From contig NZ_JAOTIK010000001.1 of NCBI RefSeq assembly GCF_030116705.1, positions 1,240,001 to 1,304,000 of the forward strand: a stretch of DNA of 64,000 nt, given 5' to 3'. A model generated the notes under the pieces. It ran no database searches and had not been told where the DNA came from. It saw only the letters and a program-made list of their open reading frames with translations. Position numbers and translations under genes: made by a program. Positions 17,898 to 26,228 of this stretch are shown here, one piece after another; the first letter of the stretch is position 1; the number at the start of each line of letters is the position of its first letter. The DNA is from Streptomyces sp. ML-6. GTDB lineage: Bacteria > Actinomycetota > Actinomycetes > Streptomycetales > Streptomycetaceae.

Positions 17898-17933
17898 ATA
17901 GCTCACCCCGCTCGGTTCGAAGCACTTGATCAG

Positions 17934-17956
17934 ACCCTACCCACGGGCTCCGACAT
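17934..17956 (-). promoter_or_regulatory. RecA-NDp-like (PafBC-type) promoter of pup
   Basis: On the minus strand ATGTCGGAG, exactly 8 bases, then TAGGGT. Against TTGTCRGTG-N8-TAnnnT, 7 of 9 upstream bases match with exact spacing and a perfect -10. The start point would be about 30 bases before the pup ATG. Confidence 0.4.
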
Positions 17957-18018
17957 CGGCCCGGTACTTTCCCTCAACGTCCGGGGGTCATCCCGATGAT
18001 TCCCCGATCCCGGCCCTT

Positions 18019-19530
18019 TCAGCCGCCGGACAGCACCTGGACCAGCTCCTCCGCCGTGCGGCAGCGGTCCAGGAGCTCCTTGACGTGTTCACGAGTCCCG
18101 CGCAGCGGCTCCAGGGTGGGCACCCGCTGCAACGAGTCGTGACCCTGCAGATCGAAGATGACCGAGTCCCAGGAGGCCGCGGCCACGTCGTCGGCGTACT
18201 GCTCCAGGCAGCGGCCCCGGAAATAGGCCCTGGTGTCCTCCGGAGGCTTCGTACGGGCCTTCTCGACCTCTCCCTCGTCCAGCAGGCGCTGCATCTTCCC
18301 GCGGGCCGCCAGACGGTTGTAGAGCCCCTTCTCGGCCCTCACGTCGGCGTACTGGAGGTCCACCAGGTGCAGGCGTGCCGCGTCCCAGTCCAGGTCGTCA
18401 CGGCGGCGGTAGCCCTCCATGAGCTCCCGCTTGGCAACCCAGTCGAGCTCGCCGGACAGGCTCATCGGGTCGTTCTCCAGCCGGTTGAGGGTGTCCTCCC
18501 AGCGGGCCAGGACGTCCTTGGTCTGCTCGTCGGCGTCCGCCCCGTACCGCTCCTCGACGTACTTGCGGCCCAGCTCGAAGTACTCCACCTGCAACTGGAC
18601 CGCCGTGAGGGTGCGGCCGCTGCGCAGCGTGACGAGGTGGTTCAGGGTCGGGTCGTGGGAGACCTGGTGCAGGGTGCGCACCGGCTGGTCCACCGCGAGG
18701 TCCACGTTGATGAAGCCGTCCTCGATCATGGACAGGACCAGGGCGGTGGTGCCGAGCTTGAGATAGGTGGAGATCTCCGAGAGGTTCGCGTCGCCGATGA
18801 TCACATGGAGCCGGCGGTACTTCTCCGCGTCGGAGTGGGGCTCGTCACGGGTGTTGATGATGGGGCGCTTGAGGGTGGTCTCCAGGCCGACCTCGACCTC
18901 GAAGTAGTCGGCGCGCTGGCTGATCTGGAAGCCGTGCTCGTGGCCGTCCTGGCCGATTCCCACGCGCCCCGCCCCCGTGACCACCTGGCGGGAGACGAAG
19001 AACGGGGTCAGGTGGCGCACGATGTCGGAGAACGGCGTCTCCCGCTTCATCAGGTAGTTCTCGTGCGTGCCGTAGGAGGCGCCCTTGTTGTCGGTGTTGT
19101 TCTTGTAGAGGTGGATCGGCTGGGCGCCGGGCAGCTGGGCCGCCCGTTCGGCCGCCTCGGCCATGATCCGTTCGCCGGCCTTGTCCCAGAGGACGGCGTC
19201 CCGCGGATTGGTGACCTCCGGGGAGCTGTACTCCGGGTGCGCGTGGTCCACGTAGAGGCGGGCGCCGTTGGTGAGGATGACGTTGGCGAGGCCGATGTCC
19301 TCGTCGGTGAGCTGGCTGGAGTCGGCGGACTCCCGCGCGAGGTCGAAACCCCGCGCGTCCCGCAGCGGGTTCTCCTCCTCGAAGTCCCACCGGGCGCGGC
19401 GCGCCCGGTGCATCGCCGCCGCGTAGGCGTTGACGATCTGGGACGAGGTGAGCATGGCATTGGCGTTGGGGTGGCCGGGGACGGAGATCCCGTACTCCGT
19501 CTCGATGCCCATTACTCGACGTACGGTCAT
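18019..19530 (-). CDS. dop: Pup deamidase/depupylase Dop
   Basis: A 503-residue homologue of PafA that converts the C-terminal Gln of Pup to Glu and removes Pup from substrates. The N-terminus [20 protein letters not shown] is the Dop version of the catalytic block, and a Dop-type loop region ([20 protein letters not shown]) follows near residues 60-80. [24 protein letters not shown] sequence matches the PafA/Dop core. The ATG at 19530 has AGGAGG about 6 bases upstream. It lies upstream of pup and downstream of arc, but a terminator at 19723-19759 separates it from arc. Confidence 0.96.
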   Translation of the reverse strand: MTVRRVMGIETEYGISVPGHPNANAMLTSSQIVNAYAAAMHRARRARWDFEEENPLRDARGFDLARESADSSQLTDEDIGLANVILTNGARLYVDHAHPEYSSPEVTNPRDAVLWDKAGERIMAEAAERAAQLPGAQPIHLYKNNTDNKGASYGTHENYLMKRETPFSDIVRHLTPFFVSRQVVTGAGRVGIGQDGHEHGFQISQRADYFEVEVGLETTLKRPIINTRDEPHSDAEKYRRLHVIIGDANLSEISTYLKLGTTALVLSMIEDGFINVDLAVDQPVRTLHQVSHDPTLNHLVTLRSGRTLTAVQLQVEYFELGRKYVEERYGADADEQTKDVLARWEDTLNRLENDPMSLSGELDWVAKRELMEGYRRRDDLDWDAARLHLVDLQYADVRAEKGLYNRLAARGKMQRLLDEGEVEKARTKPPEDTRAYFRGRCLEQYADDVAAASWDSVIFDLQGHDSLQRVPTLEPLRGTREHVKELLDRCRTAEELVQVLSGG

Positions 19531-19722
19531 GCGGCCCTCCTTGCCCGGCGGCGCTCCCCTCGGGGGGCGGCGCTCAAATACCGCTGCTTGTCGGTGCGCG
19601 TGCACGGCCCGCCCACGCACTGCGCGACCGGGCGGTACGCAAGAGCCTAGAGCGCCTCTGTGCCGACGGGGAGATCAATCACGTCATTGCCGCGGTGTCG
19701 CGCGAGCTGTCCGGAAAAGCAA

Positions 19723-19759
19723 CCGGCTGCGAATGCCCGGGCCGGGCATTCGCAGCCGG
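19723..19759 (-). terminator. strong stem-loop terminator after arc
   Basis: A perfect 16-base stem (CCGGCTGCGAATGCCC at 19723-19738 and its complement at 19744-19759) with a 5-base loop, beginning 9 bases after the arc stop codon. It isolates arc from dop. Confidence 0.85.
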
Positions 19760-19767
19760 ACCGCGCT

Positions 19768-21534
19768 CTACAGGTACTGGCCGGTATTCGCCACCGTGTC
19801 GATGGAACGGCCGGTGTCCGCGCCCTGCTTTCCGGTGACGAGCGTACGGATGAAGACGATCCGCTCGCCCTTCTTGCCGGAGATGCGGGCCCAGTCGTCC
19901 GGGTTGGTGGTGTTCGGCAGGTCCTCGTTCTCCTTGAACTCGTCCACGCACGCCTGGAGGAGGTGGGAGACGCGAAGGCCCTTCTGGCCCTGTTCGAGGA
20001 AGGCCTTGATGGCCATCTTCTTGGCCCGGTCGACGATGTTCTGGATCATCGCGCCGGAGTTGAAATCCTTGAAGTACAGGACTTCCTTGTCACCGTTGGC
20101 GTACGTGACCTCGAGGAAGCGGTTCTCCTCGGACTCGGTGTACATCCGCTCGACGACGGACTGGATCATGGCCTGGGCTGCGGCCTCCCTGGAGCCGGTG
20201 TGCTCCGCGAGGTCGTCCGCGTGCAGGGGCAGCGAAGGCGTGAGGTACTTCGCGAAGATGTCCTTCGCGGCCTCCGCGTCCGGACGCTCAATCTTGATCT
20301 TCACGTCGAGGCGGCCGGGGCGCAGGATCGCGGGGTCGATCATGTCCTCGCGGTTGGAGGCGCCGATGACGATGACGTTCTCCAGGCCCTCGACACCGTC
20401 GATCTCGGCGAGCAGCTGGGGAACGATGGTGTTCTCCACGTCCGAGCTGACCCCGGATCCGCGGGTGCGGAAGAGGGATTCCATCTCGTCGAAGAAGACG
20501 ATGACGGGAGTGCCCTCGCTCGCCTTCTCACGAGCGCGCTGGAAGACCAGCCGGATGTGCCGCTCGGTCTCGCCGACGTACTTGTTGAGGAGCTCGGGAC
20601 CCTTGATGTTGAGGAAGTAGCTCTTGCCGGCCGGCTGGCCGGTGACTTCGGCGACCTTCTTGGCAAGGGAATTGGCGACGGCCTTGGCGATGAGCGTCTT
20701 GCCGCAACCGGGCGGACCATAGAGCAGAATGCCCTTCGGCGGCCGCAGTTCGTGTTCCTTGAAGAGGTCGGGGTGGAGATAGGGGAGTTCGACCGCGTCC
20801 CGGATCAGCTCGATCTGGTCGCCCAGGCCACCGATCTTGTCGTAGTCGATGTCCGGCACTTCTTCGAGGACGAGTTCCTCGACCTCGCTCTTGGGGACCA
20901 CTTCGTAGACGTAGCCGGACCTGGGTTCGAGCAGCAGGGCGTCGCCGGGGCGGATGGTGATGTCCAGCAGCGGCTCGGCGAGCCGCACCACCCGCTCCTC
21001 GTCGGTGTGCCCGATGACCAGGGCCCGCTCGCCGTCCTCGAGGACTTCCTTGAGGGTGACGATGTCCCCGGCCCGCTCGAATTCCATGGCGTCGACCACG
21101 TTGAGCGCTTCGTTGAGCATGACTTCCTGGCCGCGCCGGAGGTCCTCGAGCTCAACACTGGGGCTGACGTTCACCCGGAGTTTCCGGCCTCCGGTGAAGA
21201 TGTCGCAGGTGCCGTCCTCATTGCCCTGCAGAAACACACCGAAACCGGCCGGCGGCTGCGCGAGCCGGTCGACTTCTTCCTTGAGGGCCACGATCTGGTC
21301 GCGGGCCTCACGGAGTGTGTTGGCGAGCCGCTCGTTCTGAGCGGACACGCCCGCCAGGTTGGTCTGCAACTCGACGATCCGCTCTTCGAGAATCCTCGTA
21401 TGGCGCGGAGAGTCGGCGAGCTTACGTCGCAGGACGGCGATTTCCTGCTCGAGATAGGCGACCTGGCCGGCTGGGTCTTCGGACCCCCGTCCGGGCCGGA
21501 TGCCGCGGTTGATGTCGTCGTCGTGGGCTGCCAC
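19768..21534 (-). CDS. arc: proteasome-associated AAA ATPase (Arc/Mpa)
   Basis: A 588-residue hexameric unfoldase that binds Pup and threads tagged proteins into the proteasome. Order: N-terminal coiled coil (about 23-92), two OB-fold subdomains (95-215), then the AAA domain with Walker [10 protein letters not shown] ending at residue 280 and Walker [12 protein letters not shown]. The C-terminus GQYL keeps the penultimate-Tyr motif that opens the proteasome gate. The GTG at 21534 is used because GAGGAGGTGAGG lies just before it; an ATG six codons upstream lacks a site. A TAGGGT -10 candidate is at 21573-21578. Confidence 0.97.
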   Translation of the reverse strand: MAAHDDDINRGIRPGRGSEDPAGQVAYLEQEIAVLRRKLADSPRHTRILEERIVELQTNLAGVSAQNERLANTLREARDQIVALKEEVDRLAQPPAGFGVFLQGNEDGTCDIFTGGRKLRVNVSPSVELEDLRRGQEVMLNEALNVVDAMEFERAGDIVTLKEVLEDGERALVIGHTDEERVVRLAEPLLDITIRPGDALLLEPRSGYVYEVVPKSEVEELVLEEVPDIDYDKIGGLGDQIELIRDAVELPYLHPDLFKEHELRPPKGILLYGPPGCGKTLIAKAVANSLAKKVAEVTGQPAGKSYFLNIKGPELLNKYVGETERHIRLVFQRAREKASEGTPVIVFFDEMESLFRTRGSGVSSDVENTIVPQLLAEIDGVEGLENVIVIGASNREDMIDPAILRPGRLDVKIKIERPDAEAAKDIFAKYLTPSLPLHADDLAEHTGSREAAAQAMIQSVVERMYTESEENRFLEVTYANGDKEVLYFKDFNSGAMIQNIVDRAKKMAIKAFLEQGQKGLRVSHLLQACVDEFKENEDLPNTTNPDDWARISGKKGERIVFIRTLVTGKQGADTGRSIDTVANTGQYL

Positions 21535-21775
21535 GGTCCTCACCTCCTCCAAGGGGAGCTGGACGCTTCCTGACCCTACCTGCGTGGGTGATGATTGAAA
21601 CCCCTAGATCACAAAGACTGCGGGGCGTGTCCGATCTTCACCCTTGCGTTCCCCCTCGTTTCAGGGGAATACCCACCCTTCAACATCGGAAAGCGGCCAG
21701 TTGTATCGTCGAACCGTCCAACACCCGTCGGGGCTGGCTTCTTTTGGTTCGGATACGCAGGGAACGGCAGGAGAA

Positions 21776-22087
21776 ATGACCGTGCAGCAGGACGCTTCCA
21801 ACGGTGGCGACGCGCAGGATCTGGAGGTCTGGATCGACCAGGACCTCTGCACGGGAGACGGCATCTGCGTCCAGTACGCCCCCGAGGTGTTCGAGCTGGA
21901 CATCGACGGCCTGGCGTACGTGAAGAGCGCCGATGACGAGCTGCTGCAGTACAGGGGCGCGACGACGCCGGTACCGCTGCCGCTCCTCCAGGACGTCGTC
22001 GACTCGGCCAAGGAGTGTCCGGGCGACTGCATCCACGTGCGTCGCGTTTCGGACAGGGTCGAGGTGTACGGCCCCGAGGCCGCCTGA
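21776..22087 (+). CDS. ferredoxin (3Fe-4S or 4Fe-4S)
   Basis: A 103-residue small acidic electron carrier. Cysteines are at 25, 31, 81 and 85 (DLCTGDGIC and ECPGDC). The C-x5-C then distant CP pattern is that of single-cluster ferredoxins that serve cytochrome P450s; C85 could be the fourth ligand or free. GGAG lies about 6 bases before the ATG at 21776. It is divergent from arc across 241 bases that hold both promoters. No P450 or reductase is nearby, so its partner is unknown. Confidence 0.88.
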   Translation: MTVQQDASNGGDAQDLEVWIDQDLCTGDGICVQYAPEVFELDIDGLAYVKSADDELLQYRGATTPVPLPLLQDVVDSAKECPGDCIHVRRVSDRVEVYGPEAA

Positions 22088-22126
22088 TCCGGCGGCCGGG
22101 GCCCGGGGGCCACGGACGGTGACTGC

Positions 22127-22705
22127 TCAGACACCGGCCGGGGCCGGGACGGTGGCGCGGACGAACGCACCGCCCCGCCACTGCCACGTGACCTCTTCCC
22201 GCTGGTCGGGGCAGCAGCGCGGCACCTCCGTCGAGGAATAGCCGAGCAGGGTGGCGGAAATGATTCCGTCACGCACCCCGAAATCACCGATGCTCATCTT
22301 CTGGGCGGGGTCCACCAGGGTCGCCACGAGCCGGGGTGTGCTCCCGGTCCCGTTGGTGAGGACATAGACGCCGCTGGGCGGGGTGCCGGACCCGGCCGCG
22401 CAATGGACCACGGCGACGGTCTCGGGGCGTGCGTCGCCGTCGAGATCGCCGGTGGCCTGCTTGGCCACGGTGCTGTCCAGTCCCGCGCAGTCCAGGGGGA
22501 AGGTCGCCCGTGCCGGGTCGGGGGCGGCCGGTGCGCCGTGCTGGGTCGCGGTGCGGTGGGGCGTCGAGGCCGATGCCGAGGCCACGGGGTCCGGCTGGAG
22601 CGCGCCGGCGGCCGCGATGACGGCGGCCATGGCCGTCGCGGTGACGAGCCAGTGCAGCGGCTTGGTGTCGGTGTGCGCGAGGTCCGGGAGCTCGGAGGTC
22701 TGCAC
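22127..22705 (-). CDS. exported protein with a Ca-binding-like motif
   Basis: A 192-residue protein with an N-terminal membrane/signal segment (LHWLVTATAMAAVIAAAGAL, about residues 17-36), an Ala/Thr-rich linker and an extracytoplasmic domain. The motif GDLDGDARPETVAVV resembles the calcium-binding DxDGD loop of FG-GAP/VCBS-type repeats; only one copy is seen. Four cysteines in the exported part may pair. The start is a GTG at 22705 with AGGAGA 8 bases upstream. It converges on the ferredoxin. No specific function is recognised. Confidence 0.65.
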   Translation of the reverse strand: MQTSELPDLAHTDTKPLHWLVTATAMAAVIAAAGALQPDPVASASASTPHRTATQHGAPAAPDPARATFPLDCAGLDSTVAKQATGDLDGDARPETVAVVHCAAGSGTPPSGVYVLTNGTGSTPRLVATLVDPAQKMSIGDFGVRDGIISATLLGYSSTEVPRCCPDQREEVTWQWRGGAFVRATVPAPAGV

Positions 22706-22858
22706 GCGGGATGTCTCCTGTGGTTCCTGTGGCTCGAGGATGCCTGGACGGGCGGTGCGCCGGTGGGTCTTCTGCGGTGGCGTGGGTGGGCCAGCATCGT
22801 GCCACACCTCACAGGGCGGAGGAACGGTGGGGTCGGCACGGATCCGGGCCTGCGGGGC

Positions 22859-22888
22859 GGTTTCCCCCACGGGTGGTTTCCCCCACGG
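22859..22888. repeat. two-copy direct repeat, 14 bases
   Basis: GGTTTCCCCCACGG occurs at 22859-22872 and 22875-22888, in the gap between trmI and the exported-protein gene. It lies just beside the trmI stem-loop; no function is evident. Confidence 0.5.
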
Positions 22889-22898
22889 ACAACGAAGA

Positions 22899-22948
22899 GG
22901 CGCCGCCGTCCGGTTCCCGGGTCGCTCCGGGAACTCGGCGGCGGCGCC
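22899..22948 (-). terminator. stem-loop terminator after trmI
   Basis: A long inverted repeat of about 22 pairs with a small asymmetric mismatch (22899-22920 against 22927-22948) around a 6-base loop, 31 bases after the trmI stop. Confidence 0.75.
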
Positions 22949-22979
22949 GGTGCGTTGCAGCGGGTCGGCCGCGTAGGGG

Positions 22980-23888
22980 TCAGCCGCGCGACGAGGAGCC
23001 GCTCTGGCTGCCCGGGCCGTCGTAGTCCTCGCCGTAGGCACCCTTGGCGGGCCGGCGGCGGCGCAGCGGGGGCTCCACCCCGTCGGCCAGGCGGCGGGCG
23101 GTGACGAGGAAGCCGGTGTGGCCGATCATGCGGTGGTCCGGACGGACGGCCAGGCCCTCGACGTGCCAGTTGCGGATCATCGATTCCCAGGGCTGCGGTT
23201 CGGCGAAGCAGCCGATCTCACGGATGGACTCGACGGTCCGCGCGAGCTGGGTGGTGGTGGCGACGTAGGCGCAGAGGATGCCGCCGGGCACCAGCGCCTT
23301 GGAGACGGCCTCCAGGCACTCCCAGGGGGCGAGCATGTCGAGGACGACCCGGTCGACGTCGGTGTCCGAGAGGTTGTCCTGGAGGTCGCCGACGGTGAGC
23401 TGCCAGGCGGGGTGCGGCTCGCCGAAGTAGCGTTCCACGTTCTGCCGGGCGATCTCGGCGAAGTCCTCGCGGCGCTCGTAGGAGTGCAGCATGCCCTGGT
23501 CGCCGATGGCGCGCAGCAGGAAGGTGGAGAGCGAGCCGGAGCCGACCCCGGCCTCCACGACGCGGGCGCCGGGGAAGATGTCGGCGAAGGCCAGGATCTG
23601 CCCCGCGTCCTTGGGGTAGACCACGGCGGCGCCGCGGGGCATGGACAGGACGTAGTCGGGGAGCAGGGGGCGCAGCGCGAGGTAGGCGACGTTTCCCGTG
23701 GTTCGGACCACACTGCCCTCGGGGGCACCGATCAGCTCGTCGTGCGGGAAGGAACCCTTGTGGGTGTGGAAGTTCTTCCCGGCTTCGAGCGTGAAGGTGT
23801 AGTGGCGTCCCTTGGGATCGGTGAGCTGGACCTGGTCCCCGACCTTGAAGGGCCCGCGTCGGCGGGCGGCACCGGTCGGTTCAGACAT
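22980..23888 (-). CDS. trmI: tRNA (adenine-58-N1) methyltransferase TrmI
   Basis: A 302-residue SAM-dependent methyltransferase that forms m1A58 in the T-loop of tRNA. The N-terminal domain has GDQVQLTDPKGRHYTFTLE and the substrate-facing FHTHKGSFPHDELIG; the SAM site is VVEAGVGSGSLSTFLL, and DMLAPWECLEAV is the catalytic region. The last 30 residues are a basic and Ser/Gly-rich tail. The ATG at 23888 lies 6 bases after a TACGCT -10, suggesting a leaderless mRNA. The site-2 protease gene is 62 bases upstream on the same strand. Confidence 0.94.
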   Translation of the reverse strand: MSEPTGAARRRGPFKVGDQVQLTDPKGRHYTFTLEAGKNFHTHKGSFPHDELIGAPEGSVVRTTGNVAYLALRPLLPDYVLSMPRGAAVVYPKDAGQILAFADIFPGARVVEAGVGSGSLSTFLLRAIGDQGMLHSYERREDFAEIARQNVERYFGEPHPAWQLTVGDLQDNLSDTDVDRVVLDMLAPWECLEAVSKALVPGGILCAYVATTTQLARTVESIREIGCFAEPQPWESMIRNWHVEGLAVRPDHRMIGHTGFLVTARRLADGVEPPLRRRRPAKGAYGEDYDGPGSQSGSSSRG

Positions 23889-23894
23889 GTGACC

Positions 23895-23900
23895 AGCGTA
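23895..23900 (-). promoter_or_regulatory. -10 element of the leaderless trmI promoter
   Basis: Minus-strand TACGCT, then GGTCAC and the ATG at 23888, so transcription would start on the start codon. Confidence 0.45.
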
Positions 23901-23950
23901 CCGGTGATTCCCCGGCCTCCGGTCGCGAGGCCGGGACGGACGGCGGGCGT

Positions 23951-25237
23951 TCAGGCGGCGGGCCGGGCCAGGGCGGCGACGAAGGCCCGTTCCACGTCGG
24001 CCGTGGAGAGCACCCCGTAGATCTCGCCGGTCTCCTCGACGACGAGGTACTCGGTCGCCGGGGTGGCCTTGAGCCGGTCCAGGAGGGCCTCGCCGGACAG
24101 TTCGGCGGAGACCCGCATGCCGTCGGTGAGGTCCTGGGCGAGGCCGCCGACGGCGACCCAGGGGCGGCGGTGTTCCGGCACGGAGACGATGGCGGTCTCG
24201 CGGACGAGGCCCTTCGGCTCGCCGTGGCCGTCGACGACGACGAGGGCGCGGGCGCCCGCCTCGTTGGCCCTGCGCAGGGCCTCGGAGAGCGGGGTGTCGG
24301 CCTCCACCGGGACGGCGCGGCGGGTGAGGGTGCGGGCGCGCAGTTCGGGGAGGTGCTCGCGCAGCCGGGCCATGCGCAGGCTGTTGCCCGCCCCGGTCCA
24401 GATGATCGCGGCGAGGATGGCGGCGAGCAGCGCGTCGGTGACGGTGTCCATGCCGCTGAGTTCGGCGGGGTCGTTGCCGAAGGACCCGCTGTGGGTGAGC
24501 AGCGGCAGGCCGATCAGGGTGACGACGGCGAGGGCGCGGCCGACCCAGGCGGCGGCGACGGTGCCGCTCATGGGGCGTCCGGTGATCTTCCAGACGACGG
24601 CCCGGAGCATGCGGCCGCCGTCGAGCGGGAGGCCGGGCAGGAGGTTGAAGGCGGCCACCAGGAGATTGGAGATCATCAGGCCGGCGAGCAGGACGCCGGG
24701 CACGGTGCCGGGCTCGACGAACATCATCCCGAGGTAGAACAGGCCGGCGAGCACCAGGGAGAGCAGCGGGCCGACGAAGGCGAGCAGGAACTCCCGGCCG
24801 GGGGTCTCGGACTCCTTCTCGATCTCGGAGACGCCGCCGAAGAACTGGAGCTGGATGCGGCGCACCGGCAGCTTGTAGCGCAACGCCATGACCGTGTGCG
24901 CGAGTTCGTGGACGAGCACGGAGGCGTAGAAGGCGATGGCGAAGAAGAGGGAGACCAGGTAGCGCGCCGCGCCGAGCTCCGGCAGCACCCGGTCGAGCTG
25001 TCCGCCGAAGACCCAGGTGATCAGTGCGGCCACGAGGAACCAGCTGGGTGCCACGTATACGGGCACGCCGAAGGGGCGGCCCATGAGGAGGCCGCCTCCG
25101 GGCTCTTCGGGGCGCTGCGGCCGGCCTCCGTCGGGGCCGGTCCCGGGTGCCGTTCCCCCGGCACCGGGCTGCGGCCGCCCGCTGTCGCCGCTCTCGTCCA
25201 CGGGGTCCCTTCGGTCGGTGCCCTGCGGCACGGTCAT
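23951..25237 (-). CDS. site-2 protease family metalloprotease with CBS domains
   Basis: A 428-residue intramembrane zinc protease (M50/SpoIVFB type). After a Pro/Gly-rich 50-residue start come several membrane segments; the zinc site is LVHELAH (HExxH) and the third ligand region is LPGLPLDGGRML. Two CBS domains (about 300-420, with SGEALLDRLKATPATEYLVV) probably sense a nucleotide. Such proteases cut membrane-bound substrates, but no anti-sigma factor is nearby. The ATG at 25237 has a poor ribosome site; the true start could lie further in. Divergent from the RecB-like gene. Confidence 0.9.
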   Translation of the reverse strand: MTVPQGTDRRDPVDESGDSGRPQPGAGGTAPGTGPDGGRPQRPEEPGGGLLMGRPFGVPVYVAPSWFLVAALITWVFGGQLDRVLPELGAARYLVSLFFAIAFYASVLVHELAHTVMALRYKLPVRRIQLQFFGGVSEIEKESETPGREFLLAFVGPLLSLVLAGLFYLGMMFVEPGTVPGVLLAGLMISNLLVAAFNLLPGLPLDGGRMLRAVVWKITGRPMSGTVAAAWVGRALAVVTLIGLPLLTHSGSFGNDPAELSGMDTVTDALLAAILAAIIWTGAGNSLRMARLREHLPELRARTLTRRAVPVEADTPLSEALRRANEAGARALVVVDGHGEPKGLVRETAIVSVPEHRRPWVAVGGLAQDLTDGMRVSAELSGEALLDRLKATPATEYLVVEETGEIYGVLSTADVERAFVAALARPAA

Positions 25238-25276
25238 GCAGTGTTCGAGGGTGTGTGGTCGATGGTATGCCGCCGA

Positions 25277-25299
25277 CTGTCGGTGGCGGGCCGTAGGGT
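25277..25299 (+). promoter_or_regulatory. RecA-NDp (PafBC-dependent) promoter of the RecB-like gene
   Basis: CTGTCGGTG (25277-25285), exactly 8 bases, then TAGGGT (25294-25299). This differs from the consensus TTGTCRGTG-N8-TAnnnT at one base only. The start point would be at the ATG at 25307. The palindrome CCGACTGTCGG (25273-25283) overlaps it. Confidence 0.7.
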
Positions 25300-25306
25300 C
25301 TTCGAC

Positions 25307-26218
25307 ATGGCCTCCCTGTCACGGTCCCCTCAGCCGCCTTCGTCCCTGTCGCCGTCGCGGGCGAGCGATTTCATGCAGTGTCCGCTGCTGTACCGCTTCC
25401 GGGTCATCGACAAGCTGCCGGAGAAGCCCAGCGAGGCGGCTACCCGGGGCACGCTGGTGCATGCCGTGCTGGAGCGGCTCTTCGACAGTCCCGCGGCGGA
25501 GCGCACGGCCGGCCGGGCCACGGCGCTGGTCCCCGGTCAGTGGGACCGGTTGCTGGAGTCGAAGCCGGAGCTGGCCGAGCTGTTCGCCGGGGACACCGGG
25601 GGCGAGCGGCTCGCGCGCTGGCTCTCGGAGGCGGAGAGCCTGGTGGAGCGGTGGTTCTCGCTGGAGGATCCGACGCGGCTGGAGCCCGCCGAGCGGGAGC
25701 TGTTCGTCGAGACGGAGCTGGAGTCCGGGCTGCGGCTGCGCGGGGTGATCGACCGGATCGACGTCGCGCCGACGGGCGAGGTCCGGATCGTCGACTACAA
25801 GACGGGCAAGGCACCGCGTCCGGAGTACGCGGAGGGCGCGCTGTTCCAGATGAAGTTCTACGCCCTGGTGATCTGGCGGCTGAAGGGTGTGGTGCCGCGC
25901 CGGCTCCAGCTCGTCTACCTCGGCAGCGGGGACGTCCTGACGTACGACCCGGTGGTGGCGGACCTGGAGCGGGTGGAGCGCAAGCTGCTGGCCCTCTGGG
26001 ACGCGATCCGGCTGGCCACGGAGACGGGCGAGTGGCGGCCCCGGCCGACGAAGCTCTGCGGCTGGTGCGACCACCAGTCGGTCTGTCCCGAATTCGGTGG
26101 TACTCCCCCGGTGTATCCGCTGTCGGTCCGCCCGCCCGGGGCGGAGCCGGAGGGGCAGGGCAGAATGGATCCGGTCCGCACCGAGGCCGGCCGGCCCGTG
26201 GCCCCCGAAGGACCCTGA
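25307..26218 (+). CDS. RecB-family PD-(D/E)XK nuclease with Fe-S cysteines
   Basis: A 303-residue single-domain exonuclease of the RecB/AddB/Cas4 type. GTLVHAVLERLF (residues 48-59) gives the motif-I His, GVIDRIDVAP and VRIVDYKTGK carry the catalytic Asp and the DxK (VDYKTG) block. Cys25 plus the C-terminal LCGWCDHQSVCPEF give the four cysteines of an AddB-like 4Fe-4S cluster. It is likely to act in DNA repair. The ATG at 25307 follows a PafBC-type promoter by 7 bases with no ribosome site. The response-regulator gene starts 10 bases after its stop. Confidence 0.9.
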   Translation: MASLSRSPQPPSSLSPSRASDFMQCPLLYRFRVIDKLPEKPSEAATRGTLVHAVLERLFDSPAAERTAGRATALVPGQWDRLLESKPELAELFAGDTGGERLARWLSEAESLVERWFSLEDPTRLEPAERELFVETELESGLRLRGVIDRIDVAPTGEVRIVDYKTGKAPRPEYAEGALFQMKFYALVIWRLKGVVPRRLQLVYLGSGDVLTYDPVVADLERVERKLLALWDAIRLATETGEWRPRPTKLCGWCDHQSVCPEFGGTPPVYPLSVRPPGAEPEGQGRMDPVRTEAGRPVAPEGP

Positions 26219-26228
26219 AGGAGACCCT

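Noticed and set aside
18019..19530. Dop as a glutamine synthetase or second Pup ligase
   Set aside because: The N-terminal block and the Dop-type insert near residues 60-80 fit depupylase better than PafA, and a separate PafA is present at 11872-13233.
19588..19596. A perfect TTGTCGGTG RecA-NDp upstream half
   Set aside because: It points along the plus strand, away from dop, and the position 8 bases downstream lacks a TAnnnT element; so it is not a promoter by itself.
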